DNA from: Jaapia argillacea MUCL 33604
Lineage: Eukaryota > Basidiomycota > Agaricomycetes > Jaapiales > Jaapiaceae
DNA length: 64,000 bases
Direction of reading: 5' to 3'
NCBI GenBank assembly: GCA_000697665.1
Contig: KL197728.1
Location: 114,272-178,271 of the forward strand
The translations under genes were made by a program, and so were the position numbers. Under the pieces are notes generated by a model. The model ran no database searches. It saw only the letters and a program-made list of their open reading frames with translations, and had not been told where the DNA came from. This document shows, one piece after another, positions 54,297-64,000 of this stretch (within the stretch, counting starts at the first letter, position 1; every line of letters begins with the position of its first letter).

Positions 54297-56535
54297 TTAC
54301 ACTCGGGGTCTCGGATTGGAGGGTAACCCGACGATCCTCGGGGGAATAAGGCCTGATCCAGACAGCACTACGTCGATACCGGGTTCCGTCGTCGTCTCCT
54401 TGGAGGGGAAGACATAGATGGGAGGCGGAGGGGTCAGTTCCACTCGACCCTTCTCAACATCAGCTGAAGCTTGTGTACGACGACTGTGGGTGGTCGACGA
54501 GGACTTTGAAGAGATCATCGAGAACGCTTTCCCCGAGATCCTGGAAAGAAAACTCTCTCTACCACGCGACAAGATGTTGGCGCCTGGGGCATTGTTCAAC
54601 GCATGGCCCCGGATATCAACAATGAAGGAAAGGGGTCGGTCGGATGCGGTCATCTTGAGTTTCTCGGGGAAGTTATCGGCGGATATGACGGAGTCGGCTT
54701 CCATGCCGGCAGGCCACTCGCTCTTCAACGGGTTGTTGGCGAAGTATACGGGAGTGAAATCGGCGCCGTCCAAGGCTTCTTGCACTTGAACTACAATTTC
54801 ATCGGATCAGAGGAATGAAAAGGGGAGATCGAAATAATGACAGGGACATACGATAATGGGCGAGGCCTTTACCGAAGTTGACGCGACACCAGATCCCTAG
54901 AGCAAATGATGCTACCAGGAAGATGAAGGAAGTAACTGTCATCGTGGCGAGGAAAGGCCAACTTAGAAAGGTAAATCGGTAAACGTCGCATGTGAACATT
55001 GCGATCCAGGTCGCCATCAAGAGACATCCAGCTGCCATCCAGGCGACGAAGAGAAGGCGCTGTTCCCTTCGGACTGAACGCCATCCCGCAATTAGCCAAG
55101 GGAGAAGAATCTGCGTGCGAGGAGATAAGAGTCTATTGGAAGGCGAAGGAGAGCGATGACGACGCACAATAGTGGTGACACCAAACGAAGCTTCATGTAA
55201 CTTGATGTGGTCGGCGACTTGACGAATCAGTCCCGTAGTCACTTTATCGATCCAAATCGCCGTGGAAGCAATCAGGAAGAACCCAGCCAACTCCATAGTA
55301 CCCGAGAATACGAGGACCAGCTGTGATAACGACATCAGTCTGGGCTAACCCCAAAAAAGCAAACAGGATGGACCTTGTAAAGCTTATTGATCGCCTCCGA
55401 AGCGCCGACGCGGTTGAAAGTCTGCCGTTGATACACCTAAAAAAAGTTGAGCGACTGAAAAATACGACAATCGGTGGCTCATACTTTCAACTGTTTCAGT
55501 GTCAACAGGCACAAAGCCAGGAGGGCGACGCCGTTAAAAACTAGGATAGGGATCTTCCAAACGATCAAACATTTATCGGGAGCGGATTGCATGGAGAACT
55601 CACTGCATGGTCGAGCCTTCTACGCCACCATCCATGGAGAATATCCAGCCCGTCGCAGGCCCCATCCTTCACGAATTTGTTATAAAGGTCGTGAGTGCGG
55701 ACGGTCGTGTGCACTCGAAAACCTGCCCAAGCTGTGTCAAGAATGTGACTGGCAATGACAGTCGTCCTGCAGGTCGCCGTCAGTAGAAACCCTTTCTGTG
55801 GGGATATGATACTCACAAATGTGGAATGGATTGATTGAGGATCTGGGAGACGGGCAATTAGGAATCCGTCACGAAACATAGACACGGAAAGCTTACAGCT
55901 AGAAAAGAGACGGTGAACAGCCAGATTTGGAAGCAGAGGGTAACGATATCTTCGCGTTTCGCGTCGTGAAAACTGTTGGACAGATGTGAGTATATGAACC
56001 ATCAGATGGTGTTTATTACGCACATGTCTTCTAGCCAGAGCATCGATTGAACGCATTGCTGGCTAAGACCATTCAGATTTAGCGAATCCATATCTATATC
56101 CCGACGGATGAACGGGTGCAAGACATCATCCTCTCCAACCCTGCTTTGACTAAAAGTAGAATTCATTCCGGATACGGGGACACAGTCAGTGCCATGTTGT
56201 CCAGGTATTCCATCACAAATCTGGAGGACTCCGTTTTGAACGAATGGGAGTCCAGGGGTGATGTCGGCGTCGTCGAGGGCACGCGATACCGATCGAACGA
56301 CCCAAGAGTTGTCGGCGAGTGTCACGGACTGGAGGGCGATTTGCACTAAACAGTATGTCAAGGCGAGGAAGAAGTAGCATGTTGTAAGGCGTGTCAAGGT
56401 GATGCGAGCATACTGATTCAATGGAGGCAGGGAGAGATCAGTGGAACAGTAAAACTGGACATGAATGATGCCACATACCACAAGCTTCACCTTAGAGCTG
56501 CCAGGGACACGCTGCCAGAGTTCCTTGACTCTCAT
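54297..56535 (-). CDS. Multi-pass membrane protein of unknown function
   Basis: The first exons are 56535-56479 (MRVKELWQRVPGSSKVKLV), 56412-56024 and 55972-55898; later coding blocks lie at about 55860-55335, 55335-54800 and 54785-54297. Hydrophobic spans include TTCYFFLALTYCLVQIALQS, IVTLCFQIWLFTVSFLA, LLFVAWMAAGCLLMATWIAM and ATMTVTSFIFLVASFALGIW, suggesting about seven spans. A large Cys-containing non-cytosolic loop (LQICDGIPGQHGTDCVPVSG) follows span 1. The C-terminal 160 residues are polar, with serine runs and a proline-rich end. I know similar proteins only as conserved hypotheticals in mushrooms. The middle exon borders were not all fixed. Confidence 0.6.
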
Positions 56536-57036
56536 GGAACCCGAGGAAAATAGGAACTAGAACAAGGGATGCGAGCCAGCCGCAGATATTTGAAAGTACA
56601 AGCAAAGGAGATCAAGTCGGCGCAGCCGAAAGGACTGGTAAAAGAACGAATGGAGGAACAAAAGAGAAGGGTTGCCCAACGACACACAGCGTCAAGTGGG
56701 ATCACAAACGCGAATGATGGGAGGTCAGAGGAGTGCGGTTGCCATGTGCACTGTAACCGAAACGCGACGCGACCTCGGCCCTGCGATCATCGCAACTCAA
56801 TCTCGCCTCCGACAGCGCTTCTAAGATATTTGCAAAAAATTGTGATTGGCAAGTCTCGTTGATGATGATGGATCTCAGAGGATCTCAGATGGAGGAGGTT
56901 TGATGGTGGAAGCCGGCGGTTGACAGTGCTTCTGATCAGGACAATAGTGCTTTTGTCTCCCGTTGCGAACACAACATTCTATTTCTATGCACAATGTATA
57001 CACAAGGGCACACCGTCCAAGTATACCGAGTCTCTC
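56536..57036. other. Intergenic region
   Basis: 501 bp with the promoter of the membrane-protein gene and the 3' end of the DUF89 gene. The plus frame 56569-56862 is polar and motif-free; I do not call it. Confidence 0.4.
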
Positions 57037-59372
57037 TCACCGCCTGGCTAAAAACGAAACAAGGGCAAACCTACAACAACGGAAACCATCAGCCAACAAA
57101 CAAACCTGCTCCACCACAAGAACACCTACTTTCCGTTGACCCTCCACTTCTCTCCAGATTTATCGAGCCTATCAGCGATGTCTTGGTCAACTCCGACGAC
57201 GACGTCCGCTTTATTGGTGCGAAGGCTTAGAATAGGGAAGGAGCCAGCCAATGGACCTACAAGACTCAAGTGAGACGGGGTCGCAACGTGGGTTCACCAA
57301 CGACAATAACGAACCTATCGCGGTTGCGAATGCAGTGGACGCTGGCCATCGGATATCACCTGTGAGTCTAGTAGATATATTCAGCGAGGGAAATCTCCGT
57401 AGAGGAACTAACGACGAACTTGCGGTAACTGCAAAACGGGAAATTGCGGTCAAATGATACTCGGTGAAGAAGGTTCGAAGACATACTTCAGATCTCCCTA
57501 TTTACATGGTCAATATCGATGTCTGTACCCCTCAAGTTTTGAATGACGGACCTTGAAGATCACCAATCCACTCCCTATCAACCCCTCCCACAACTCTGGG
57601 GCCCGTTCCTTCATGTTCCAATAAGGGTACGGTGAAGTCCAAAAGTCTGCCTTCGCATTTCCTTCACCGATCTTCGTATCGCTTGGCACAGAGAGCTCAA
57701 AGGTGCCGTCGGAAATATATTTCTGCCACCTCATCACCATGCTTTCTAGGTTTTGCTTGAATTCTTCAGGCTTGGTAGAGGCACCAGAGGGAGGAGGCGG
57801 GAAAAAGGAAGGATCAAGTAGAGAAGTGATAGTTGATGAAAAATCTGGGGGCATAACGTCGCTCACAAACCATGGTATGAGCTTGGGACTGTCGGAACCT
57901 AACTGTCAGAAGCGCTCCGAAATGGGCAGAGGTTTTGGGACACACTGAAAGATGACTTTGGAAACGTATGGAGTATATGTCACCAAAAAGTCGGCGAAGA
58001 TCAGGTCGGTGACGAGCTGGAACGATCAGGTAATGAGAACTCCTCAATGAAAGATACGGATCAGGGCCTCACTTCGAACCCGGCTGTGCCCAGAAACGAG
58101 GATCAGCCACATAACTTCCACCGTTTAGATGCACTCACCATTGTCCAAGACGAAATCCACCCTCTCATTCTTGAGCGAGGCAATATGATTCCATAAAGCT
58201 TCCGAGTCATCCTTCAGGATGAACTCCTTTCTTGCACTCTGAGCATCTTTTCCAACGGATTGTAAACGTTGGATGTCTTCGTGGGACATGTGAGTGAGAA
58301 GGGATAGATCCTAAGACGATTTCAATGTCAGCCGAGGCGATGAATAAGTGAGACCCGGGATCTACAGTCGCATTTCCCCTGTCCATGATGTCAATCTCAA
58401 CATATATGCGCGAGGGAATATAAAGGGAACATACCACAAACACATCTGACACATCTCCCGGAACAGAACGCCCAGTTTTTCTGGATCCGACTGGATGAGA
58501 TCTCTTTCCACCTCAAATTCGTGCATCGTCGTTGCGAGGTCTACGTCAAATAAAAACCATGAAACAAGGGAAGAAATTTGGAGAGAACATACGGTAAATC
58601 GCCTCTCCACTCTTCTTGAAGGTCTCTTGCTTCTGATGCAGGAACGGATCATAGGTGTTCCAATGCTTGGTCTGGGCAAAGTATGACCGGATAAGGCGGT
58701 ATCTAGGTGATTTTAAGATATTGTGTCTCTCTGAGGATAGGATCCATTGAAGGTGTTACTTACAGGTAGCATCTATGAATCCGGTCAGGACAGGCGTGGG
58801 CTGAGCAGGGGCGACGGAACGTACTCTGCATACAACCATGGAGCGGTGAACCAAGTATTCTTCGCTGATTTCCCAAGTTGGGCCAGTTCAGAGTTATATG
58901 TGTCGACAAGAGGCTCCCCATCCTCTGCAATGGGTCTATTGGGTAAAACCACCATCAACACGACAACGAAAGGTTTCAAAGACCACTCACTCCAGAGCAT
59001 GATCGCGAGCCATATGATACTTCAACGCGCTCACCTTTCCGATAATCTCTTGGGCTTCCTTTATCTTGGCATCCTGAGAGTCATCCTTGATTGAAGTACG
59101 CTGGGCTTGTACGAACAGATCGTGGTTGACGCGGTGCAAGTGGTCAATCACGCTGGTGAGGATGATCGGCCAGCGTTTGATGACTGTGTCGTATCTGCCA
59201 ATTGCGAGCGATCACGACGGGATTGAGATATGATTACCCATCGGTCAACAATTTGCTGAGACGTACGAGAATCTGTGACGATGGTGAGTGGTCGCGTTTG
59301 ATGAGACAATTATGGGATCACGCACCCCGACTTGTCAGTTGGGTCGTACGGAGGATATGGGGCCTCAAACAT
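57037..59372 (-). CDS. Damage-control phosphatase, ARMT1/DUF89 family
   Basis: A gene of about ten exons starting at 59372 (MFEAPYPPYDPTDKSG, exon end 59326). Recognisable blocks in order: YDTVIKRWPIILTSVIDHLH, RLIRSYFAQT, a FEVERDLIQSDPEKLGVLF helix, FREMCQMCLWGNATDLSLL, VDFVLDNAGFELVTDLIFAD, PWFVSDVMPPDF, WTSPYPYWNMKE, a GDLNYR-type metal site and LTGDIRWPAST, then LRTNKADVVVGV, and finally NGKFALVSFLARR with the stop at 57037. These are the DUF89 (family III) signatures, including the DNAGFE active-site motif. An 11-nt microexon (58083-58073) encodes its GFE. Relatives dephosphorylate damaged sugar phosphates; a protein-methyltransferase activity has also been reported for human ARMT1. Cytosolic. 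Confidence 0.82.
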
Positions 59373-59516
59373 TTTTGAAAGGTACGCGAGTGTGGCGAAT
59401 AAGCAAGGATCAGGAGTGTGTGAGGGCCGCCAGTCAGCATCGTGGTGGTGAGAGCTATAAAGTCGACAATCTTATCAGATTGGCTGGATCCGACGTTCAT
59501 CTTCAAGTTCTTCGCC
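59373..59516. promoter_or_regulatory. Divergent promoter between DUF89 gene and BolA
   Basis: 144 bp between the two start codons; both promoters must overlap here or lie in 5'-UTRs. No TATA box is seen. Confidence 0.45.
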
Positions 59517-59938
59517 ATGCCAGTCAGCCTCGACAACCTCGAAAACGCTATCCGCACTTCAATTCCAGTTGCTCATCTCGAAATCATCGACACCTCAAAC
59601 GGATGCGGAGAAAACTATGCTATCATCGTAGTCAGCGAAGTAGGCTCGTGTTCAAGCCCTTGACGGTCAGATGCTCATCATCGACTAGGCATTTGAGGGA
59701 AAGAATACCCTCGCGAGGCATCGATATAGTCAGTCTGATCGTAAACGTTGGCCCAATCGTCTGATCATTGCATCCACAGTTAATGACCTGCTCAAGGATG
59801 AGATTGCACAAATGCACGCTTTCTCCCAGGTAAGCATAGGTCTATTTTCCAGGTTATCACAAGGCAATGCTAATTCGAACCCAACAGAAGACGTTCACGC
59901 CCAAGCAGTACGACGCTTTCCTCGCAAAGCAAGCGTGA
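59517..59938 (+). CDS. BolA-like protein
   Basis: Exons 59517-59639, 59689-59728, 59780-59829 and 59888-59938 give 87 residues, the usual BolA size. The sequence has IPVAHLEIIDTSNGCGENYA, IIVVSEAFEGKNTLARHR and NDLLKDEIAQMHAFSQKTF, with the conserved Cys in CGENYA and the His of RHR that bind iron-sulfur clusters with monothiol glutaredoxins. It has no presequence and the CGENY form resembles BolA2/Fra2-type, so a cytosolic role in iron signalling is more likely than a mitochondrial one. Confidence 0.9.
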
Positions 59939-60748
59939 TCATTGGATTACAAACTCACCACCTGCAAATTTGTCGTTGTTATCCTTGCGTGCCTTCGTCA
60001 ATCTTGTAAGTCCTCAAGTTGTTAATAATGACTTCCTCCAACTGATAATACGCCCTCAGCCCTGTCACCTGAACAGCATACCCTGTTTTCTGTCAATCAA
60101 TAATATCTGTCTGGCTGTATCATCCAATCTGAGTCCAGAGGCGAATGAATCCAAATGCTATAGTTTCGGTACTTCATCTGGAATGATAGGATTTTTATTC
60201 AACGACGGCCTCACTATCTCACCGAACCGCGACAAGAATTCGAGAGTCCAACTTGTGCAGTAATGGTGGAATGCGGAATGGAACTCACAATTGGTAAGCT
60301 CCGAAATAAAATTCAGGTCATCAATCAAGGCTAGTGTTGGAATGGGGTTGGACACACCTTCCGCTGGTTAATCTTGATGCAATGCGCACATTCCGTACCA
60401 AAGCCTCCTCTCCTCTGCTTTTCCCAATATAACCTTTCTGCGCACATAAACAAGCCTTCGTCTGTGGCATGCCCTCCCTCGATCATCCGCTTGATAAACA
60501 TATCTGTGGGCAACCCCTTCCCATGTACCCAAGACACATATTCCGGATATTCTTGCGCTTTGGCATTGTTGCCCGATGAAATATGACATCCTACGCCCGC
60601 CCATAATAAATAACCTATTGCGCAAAACTCGAAGGCGGAGACGAACTGGCTGCTAAGTACGACGTAGTACGTCGCACAACTCCTAAGGGGCGCGGAAAGC
60701 TGGTGATAAAGACGAAGAAGAGGAGGGGGTGACGGGAGGGAAGATAAA
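59939..60748. other. Unresolved coding-like region on the minus strand
   Basis: The minus frames 60331-60625 encode YVSWVHGKGLPTDMFIKRMI and a GFGTECAHCIKINQRK segment, followed at 60158-60260 by FHHYCTSWTLEFLSRFG. Composition and two splice-like borders suggest one or two exons of a real gene, but I recognise no family and no clear start. It may belong to the truncated gene immediately upstream or be independent. Confidence 0.3.
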
Positions 60749-61212
60749 CTAAGTATTCATTTCCAGGTACGAATACTAGTGGGAGTATTGGGTCATTCGA
60801 ATCAACACGGAGCTTGCAGGCCGGAACGTACAGTCATGACACGCTTGAAAGCCCCGGAGTTCTGTCCATTACTCCATCTGTGTGTAGACTTAGCGTGAAT
60901 GAGGTGTGAGTATAGGGCTCGACCAACGTACTTGAGGCACTTGAAACGGTCAAACGACCACAAGTGATAGATGGGAAATGCGCCTAGCTATACTCCCGTC
61001 ATAATGAGACGATGTCATACGCCGTGAATGTGTGGAGAGACGAACAAGGCACGACAGTATTGACCAGACGAGATAGGTCGTCGGTGAAGAGTGCGACATT
61101 CAATCCGGCGCGAAGTGAAGGGGAAGGAGAGAAAACCAAAACCAAAATACCAGAGAAAAAGAATAGTAGCAGAATTTGAGCAGAACGACGAACTATGGAG
61201 AGCCTTGGTCAA
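60749..61212 (-). pseudogene. Truncated multi-pass membrane protein gene
   Basis: Exons joined by good splice sites read ISSGQYCRALFVSPHIHG, GAFPIYHLWSFDRFKCLK and WSNGQNSGAFKRVMT, then YSYL and a stop at 60749. The HLWxFDRFKCLKW...GAFKRVMTYSYL pattern is, from memory, the N-terminal third of a conserved basidiomycete membrane-protein family, which normally continues with several membrane spans. None follow here, so the gene appears cut off within its first spans. The 5' end is uncertain. Confidence 0.4.
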
Positions 61213-61517
61213 AGGGTCGTGGAGTGAACACCATCCGGCAAGACCAGTGGTTCCGGGGAAGATATACGGAAAGCGCAGATCGTTATTTGTGGAGACCTGC
61301 TTTAATTGGGGATAAGGTACCCGTTGAGGTTCATATGAGGAGCATCAGGACTGGGTTGGAAAGGTTGAGAGATATGAAGATGAAGGCAAAGGAGAGGGAG
61401 GAGCAGGCAAGACAGACGCTGACTGAGACTTTTTGGTGCTTGGGAGGGTCTGCTGGTTTCTTTGTTTCGCCGATTTGCATCCGTATCGTGAAGTATCTAC
61501 TCCCGCCTTGGAATTAG
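61091..61517 (+). other. Possible short coding region, unresolved
   Basis: Two overlapping plus frames: 61091-61315 (basic, KERKPKPKYQRKR) and 61176-61517 (DQWFRGRYTESADRYLWRPA, IGDKVPVEVHMRSIRTGLER). The second half looks like a folded protein with a basic helix. Neither frame alone makes a convincing gene, it overlaps the pseudogene on the other strand, and I recognise no family. Confidence 0.25.
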
Positions 61518-61529
61518 GCTCCTGTACTT

Positions 61530-62721
61530 TCAGTTTTTGAAGTTGAATCTATCAATGGAGGAAAAGTTCGCATCAATGTCGGTCTCGGTGATGCCCAAAG
61601 CCTCCGAGTTCATCATTCGGCCAAGGTAGGAGAGGATGCGAACTGCTGACCTGTTTGCATTTGATGGTTGCTTGATATGTATCTGCTCGCGATAGATCGG
61701 CGTCATTCTCAAACACATATCTACGGCATCCTTGTACCACCTGTGCGACGACAACGTCCACGTCAGTTGAATCCCAGCTACACAAGATCATTTGCTTCTC
61801 ATCGTGGGAGTACCAAAATCAAAGAAAATCTCGCAATACCTTGATGGCTCCCTCCGCATCTCCCGACGTTCGAAGGCTTTTGGCCAGCGTATAGCGACAC
61901 AATTAGACACGTTCTCCTTCTCAACAAGAGGGAAGCGGGTCAGACGAACATGATTGAGTATCCACGACGATCCCATCGGGTATGCAACCTGTGAATCCAA
62001 GGTCCTTTAGTTTACAGTGATGCGAGGGACGGTTGGTTTTATAATAAGAACATACTTATCAAGATGGCCTTGTAGGACTGGATGATACGCGATTCGTACG
62101 GTTGGTATCTCGAAAGGAATAGGATGACTCCGTGATATGTCAGCAACGTTAACCTAGCGCAAATCGTCAGCACGAAGGTGTCGGCACCAAATAGCACATG
62201 ACGAGGAAGGACGACGTGAAGGCAGACATGCAGTGCAACGAAAGGGGAAGGACAACCCAAGTCGAGGATCACGCAGCGGATCCGGCAAGTTCATAAATCA
62301 CAAAAAGACCACTTGAAAGCAGAGGTCCCAAATATCCCAAAGTGGAAACATAAGAAGTGCAAAAACATACCCAGCGAAAACGGTATGAACATCCCTCTTA
62401 GCCGAACTAACCGCCTACACTTGAGGGCCAGTTTCCGATCGCGGTTGTCGCCAAAGAACCCTACTAGGCCTCTGTAGTGATGTATTAGCTCGGCTTTCTG
62501 GGCGAGTTAGGAGGGAGGGAGGGGATGTAGGATAGCGTTGGATGGATAGAGGGGACGTAGGGTGTAAATAGGTTGGCATAAGGAGGAGGGATGGGAAGAA
62601 AGGAGAAAGATCTCACTTGACTTTCTCTGGTAACAAGCTCGATACGAAGCTGAACAGGCAAACCCCAGAACCAAATTCCCAAACCCAAGAGAAACCAGCC
62701 CGTCCCGCTCGGGGGGACCAA
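61530..62721 (-). CDS. Multi-pass membrane protein of unknown function
   Basis: Exon 1 is 62721-62617 (GWFLLGLGIWFWGLPVQLRI, a membrane span, then ELVTRESQ). Exon 2 begins at 62497 with KAELIHHYRGLVGFFGDNRD and RKLALKCRR. Later blocks are VALHVCLHVVLPRHVLFGAD with TFVLTICARLTLL (about 62080-62240), a SRYQPYESRIIQSYKAI loop, AYPMGSSWILNHVRLTRFPL (about 61900-61990), and a soluble helical C-terminus (WYKDAVDMCLRMTPIYREQI ... SYLGRMMNSEALG) ending at 61530. The middle exon borders are not fixed. I know the family only as a mushroom conserved hypothetical. Four or more spans are likely. Confidence 0.5.
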
Positions 62722-63488
62722 AGGAGCACAGACAAGAAATCGGTCAAGTCAGGAGGCCGTCGGTATTCAGCGGAATTCCATACACAGAAAATTGCTCGTC
62801 TATGAATTCCGTCAGTGTTTCAGAGGCTATGTAACAAGTTTTTGTCGGAATTCGTTCACGACAAGACCAGTTAAGATGCGCACACCCTTTCGCTCCGGAT
62901 GGTCGCTTGCATCGGCGTTTGGGGACCACGAACCTTGAATGGAACCATATGCGCATTCAGGAGAAGCACATCCTTAGCTCCACTCAACGACCGGAACAGT
63001 CTCTCCCATACACAAACAGGATAGGAACGACACCTACCAAACCCATCGCTGTCAGAGGTGCACGTGACTCAAACTACGGAATCCATCGCCTCCAACTTCT
63101 CACCCGCTTGATGCTTGAAACCTTGAAGTCTGTGCTGCTCATCCATTTCATCTGGCAATAACCTTGGGCGGAATCATTGGAATGTCATCCGTCGGGAGTC
63201 TGCTCACAGCTCCGACACTGCTCCCCAAATACCATCCGTACTAGTATGAGCATGTTCTACACAGCAGTCAACGTGCACGAGCTCAGGCGCTTGCACAGTG
63301 CAGCACTTTCTAAGAGTCTGCATTTAGTTTATTAATAACTTGGCGCTTAACCGTGCACGACGGGGGAACTAATCCGGTCCTCCGAGATTGCTGTACTCAA
63401 GTCTGACGAGCATTAACACCCAACCGCCCAACGGTTTCTCCCCCTTGCCTAACCCACCCTCGATTTCTCTTAATTTCTCCTGACTCGT
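62722..63488. other. Intergenic region, divergent promoters
   Basis: 767 bp between a minus-strand and a plus-strand start. Short frames (62744-62956 and 62907-63161) have no motifs. No repeat or RNA gene was recognised. Confidence 0.4.
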
Positions 63489-64000
63489 ATGTCGAAGCCA
63501 GATATGGGCGCGTCTCAGGCTGCCGTGACCACAGAAGGGGATCTGTTCAGTCGTCGCACCGACGGCGCAGCGGCCGGTCGTCAAGACATTCCGGTCTCTC
63601 TTCCTGGTCCTTCGACGTACGTGGTATTAAACTCATTCAAGTCACTAAAGTCTGAGCCTGTAACCTAGGGACGTTCCTGATGACCAGCCCGATCCACGGA
63701 AATGCGAACTCTGCGGGGTTGACGGCAAGGGTCGTAATCTCATCCTTTGCATTGACGGTACCTCGAACCAATTCGGGCTTAATGTTGGTCATCTTTCCCC
63801 CTTTTCTGTTTATTTCTAAGTACTGACATTTTCGCAGAACACCAACATAGTCGAGTTATACTCCAGAATCATCAAAGATGACACTCAATCCACGTACTAC
63901 AATAGTGGCATCGGCACGTATGCACGCCCTTCATGGCGGTCCCCCTCCTATTGGAAGCAAGTGATTGTCAACAAGATCGATCTGGCCATTGCTTGGTGAG
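63489..64000 (+). CDS. DUF2235 alpha/beta-hydrolase, 5' part only
   Basis: Exons 63489-63616, 63669-63783 and 63838-63995, with a donor GTGAG at the window edge, so the gene continues outside. The leader MSKPDMGASQAAVTTEGDLF is followed by CELCGVDGKGRNLILCIDG, then TSNQFGL and NTNIVELYSRIIKDD, then YYNSGIGTYARPSW and NKIDLAIAW. RNLILCIDGTSNQFG...NTN is the start of the DUF2235 hydrolase domain (related to the Tle1 phospholipase fold). Substrate unknown; the catalytic Ser-containing part lies outside the window. Confidence 0.85.

Noticed and set aside
54418-54789. Plus-strand frame opposite the membrane-protein gene end
   Set aside because: Shadow of the C-terminal exon on the minus strand.
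1-64000. tRNA, rRNA or CRISPR loci
   Set aside because: No cloverleaf with both A and B boxes, no rRNA core sequences and no regular repeat-spacer arrays were found by eye; a covariance-model scan would be decisive for tRNAs.

Overview
This window looks like a chromosome segment of a filamentous basidiomycete (Agaricomycetes). It has dense intron-rich genes with introns mostly 45-70 bp, many very short exons, a KDZ-type DNA transposon of the kind common in mushroom genomes, and several protein families that I know mainly from Agaricomycetes. No bacterial, CRISPR or plasmid signals are present. All assignments come from reading the sequence; no search was run.

The window has two halves. Bases 1 to about 23,500 are a repeat graveyard with almost no host genes. 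Its core is an old Ty1/copia element on the minus strand (about 142-9966), dismembered by three later insertions: a 1.4-kb LTR-like piece (733-2127), a 4.1-kb KDZ-associated DNA transposon with an 8-bp target duplication (3837-7920), and a solo LTR with a 5-bp duplication (8798-9098). Further LTR copies and copia pieces lie at 12.6, 16.3, 18.6-19.8 and 22.1 kb. Between them are short tandem arrays with internal palindromes (17.4-18.1 and 20.0-20.9 kb), a GATAAG array (15.5 kb), a promoter-like LTR with evenly spaced CCAAT boxes (14.7 kb) and a TA-flanked MITE (23.0-23.5 kb). CG dinucleotides are nearly absent here except in the KDZ insert, suggesting long methylation-driven decay and a younger KDZ insertion.

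Bases 23,974 to 64,000 are gene-dense and CG-rich. In order: COG7 (Golgi tether, +); a VHS-GAT trafficking adaptor (-); a GH3 beta-N-acetylhexosaminidase-like enzyme (-) divergent from an unknown protein (+); a small coiled-coil gene (-); a GEN1/Yen1-type XPG nuclease (+); tuberin/TSC2 (-); an NCS1 nucleobase transporter (-) divergent from a TKL-type kinase with a C-terminal C1 domain (+); a protein with an MLKL/HeLo-like N-terminal bundle (-); a mitochondrial ACOT9-like acyl-CoA thioesterase (-); a multi-pass membrane protein (-); an ARMT1/DUF89 phosphatase (-) divergent from BolA (+); a decayed membrane-protein region; another membrane protein (-); and the start of a DUF2235 hydrolase (+), cut by the window edge.

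The genes do not form one pathway. Themes are membrane traffic (COG7, VHS-GAT), nutrient sensing and uptake (TSC2, NCS1), DNA repair (GEN1), mitochondrial maintenance (BolA, thioesterase) and a possible cell-death or immunity protein (MLKL-like). Exon-intron models were built by hand; where I give exon coordinates the reading frame was checked through every junction listed.
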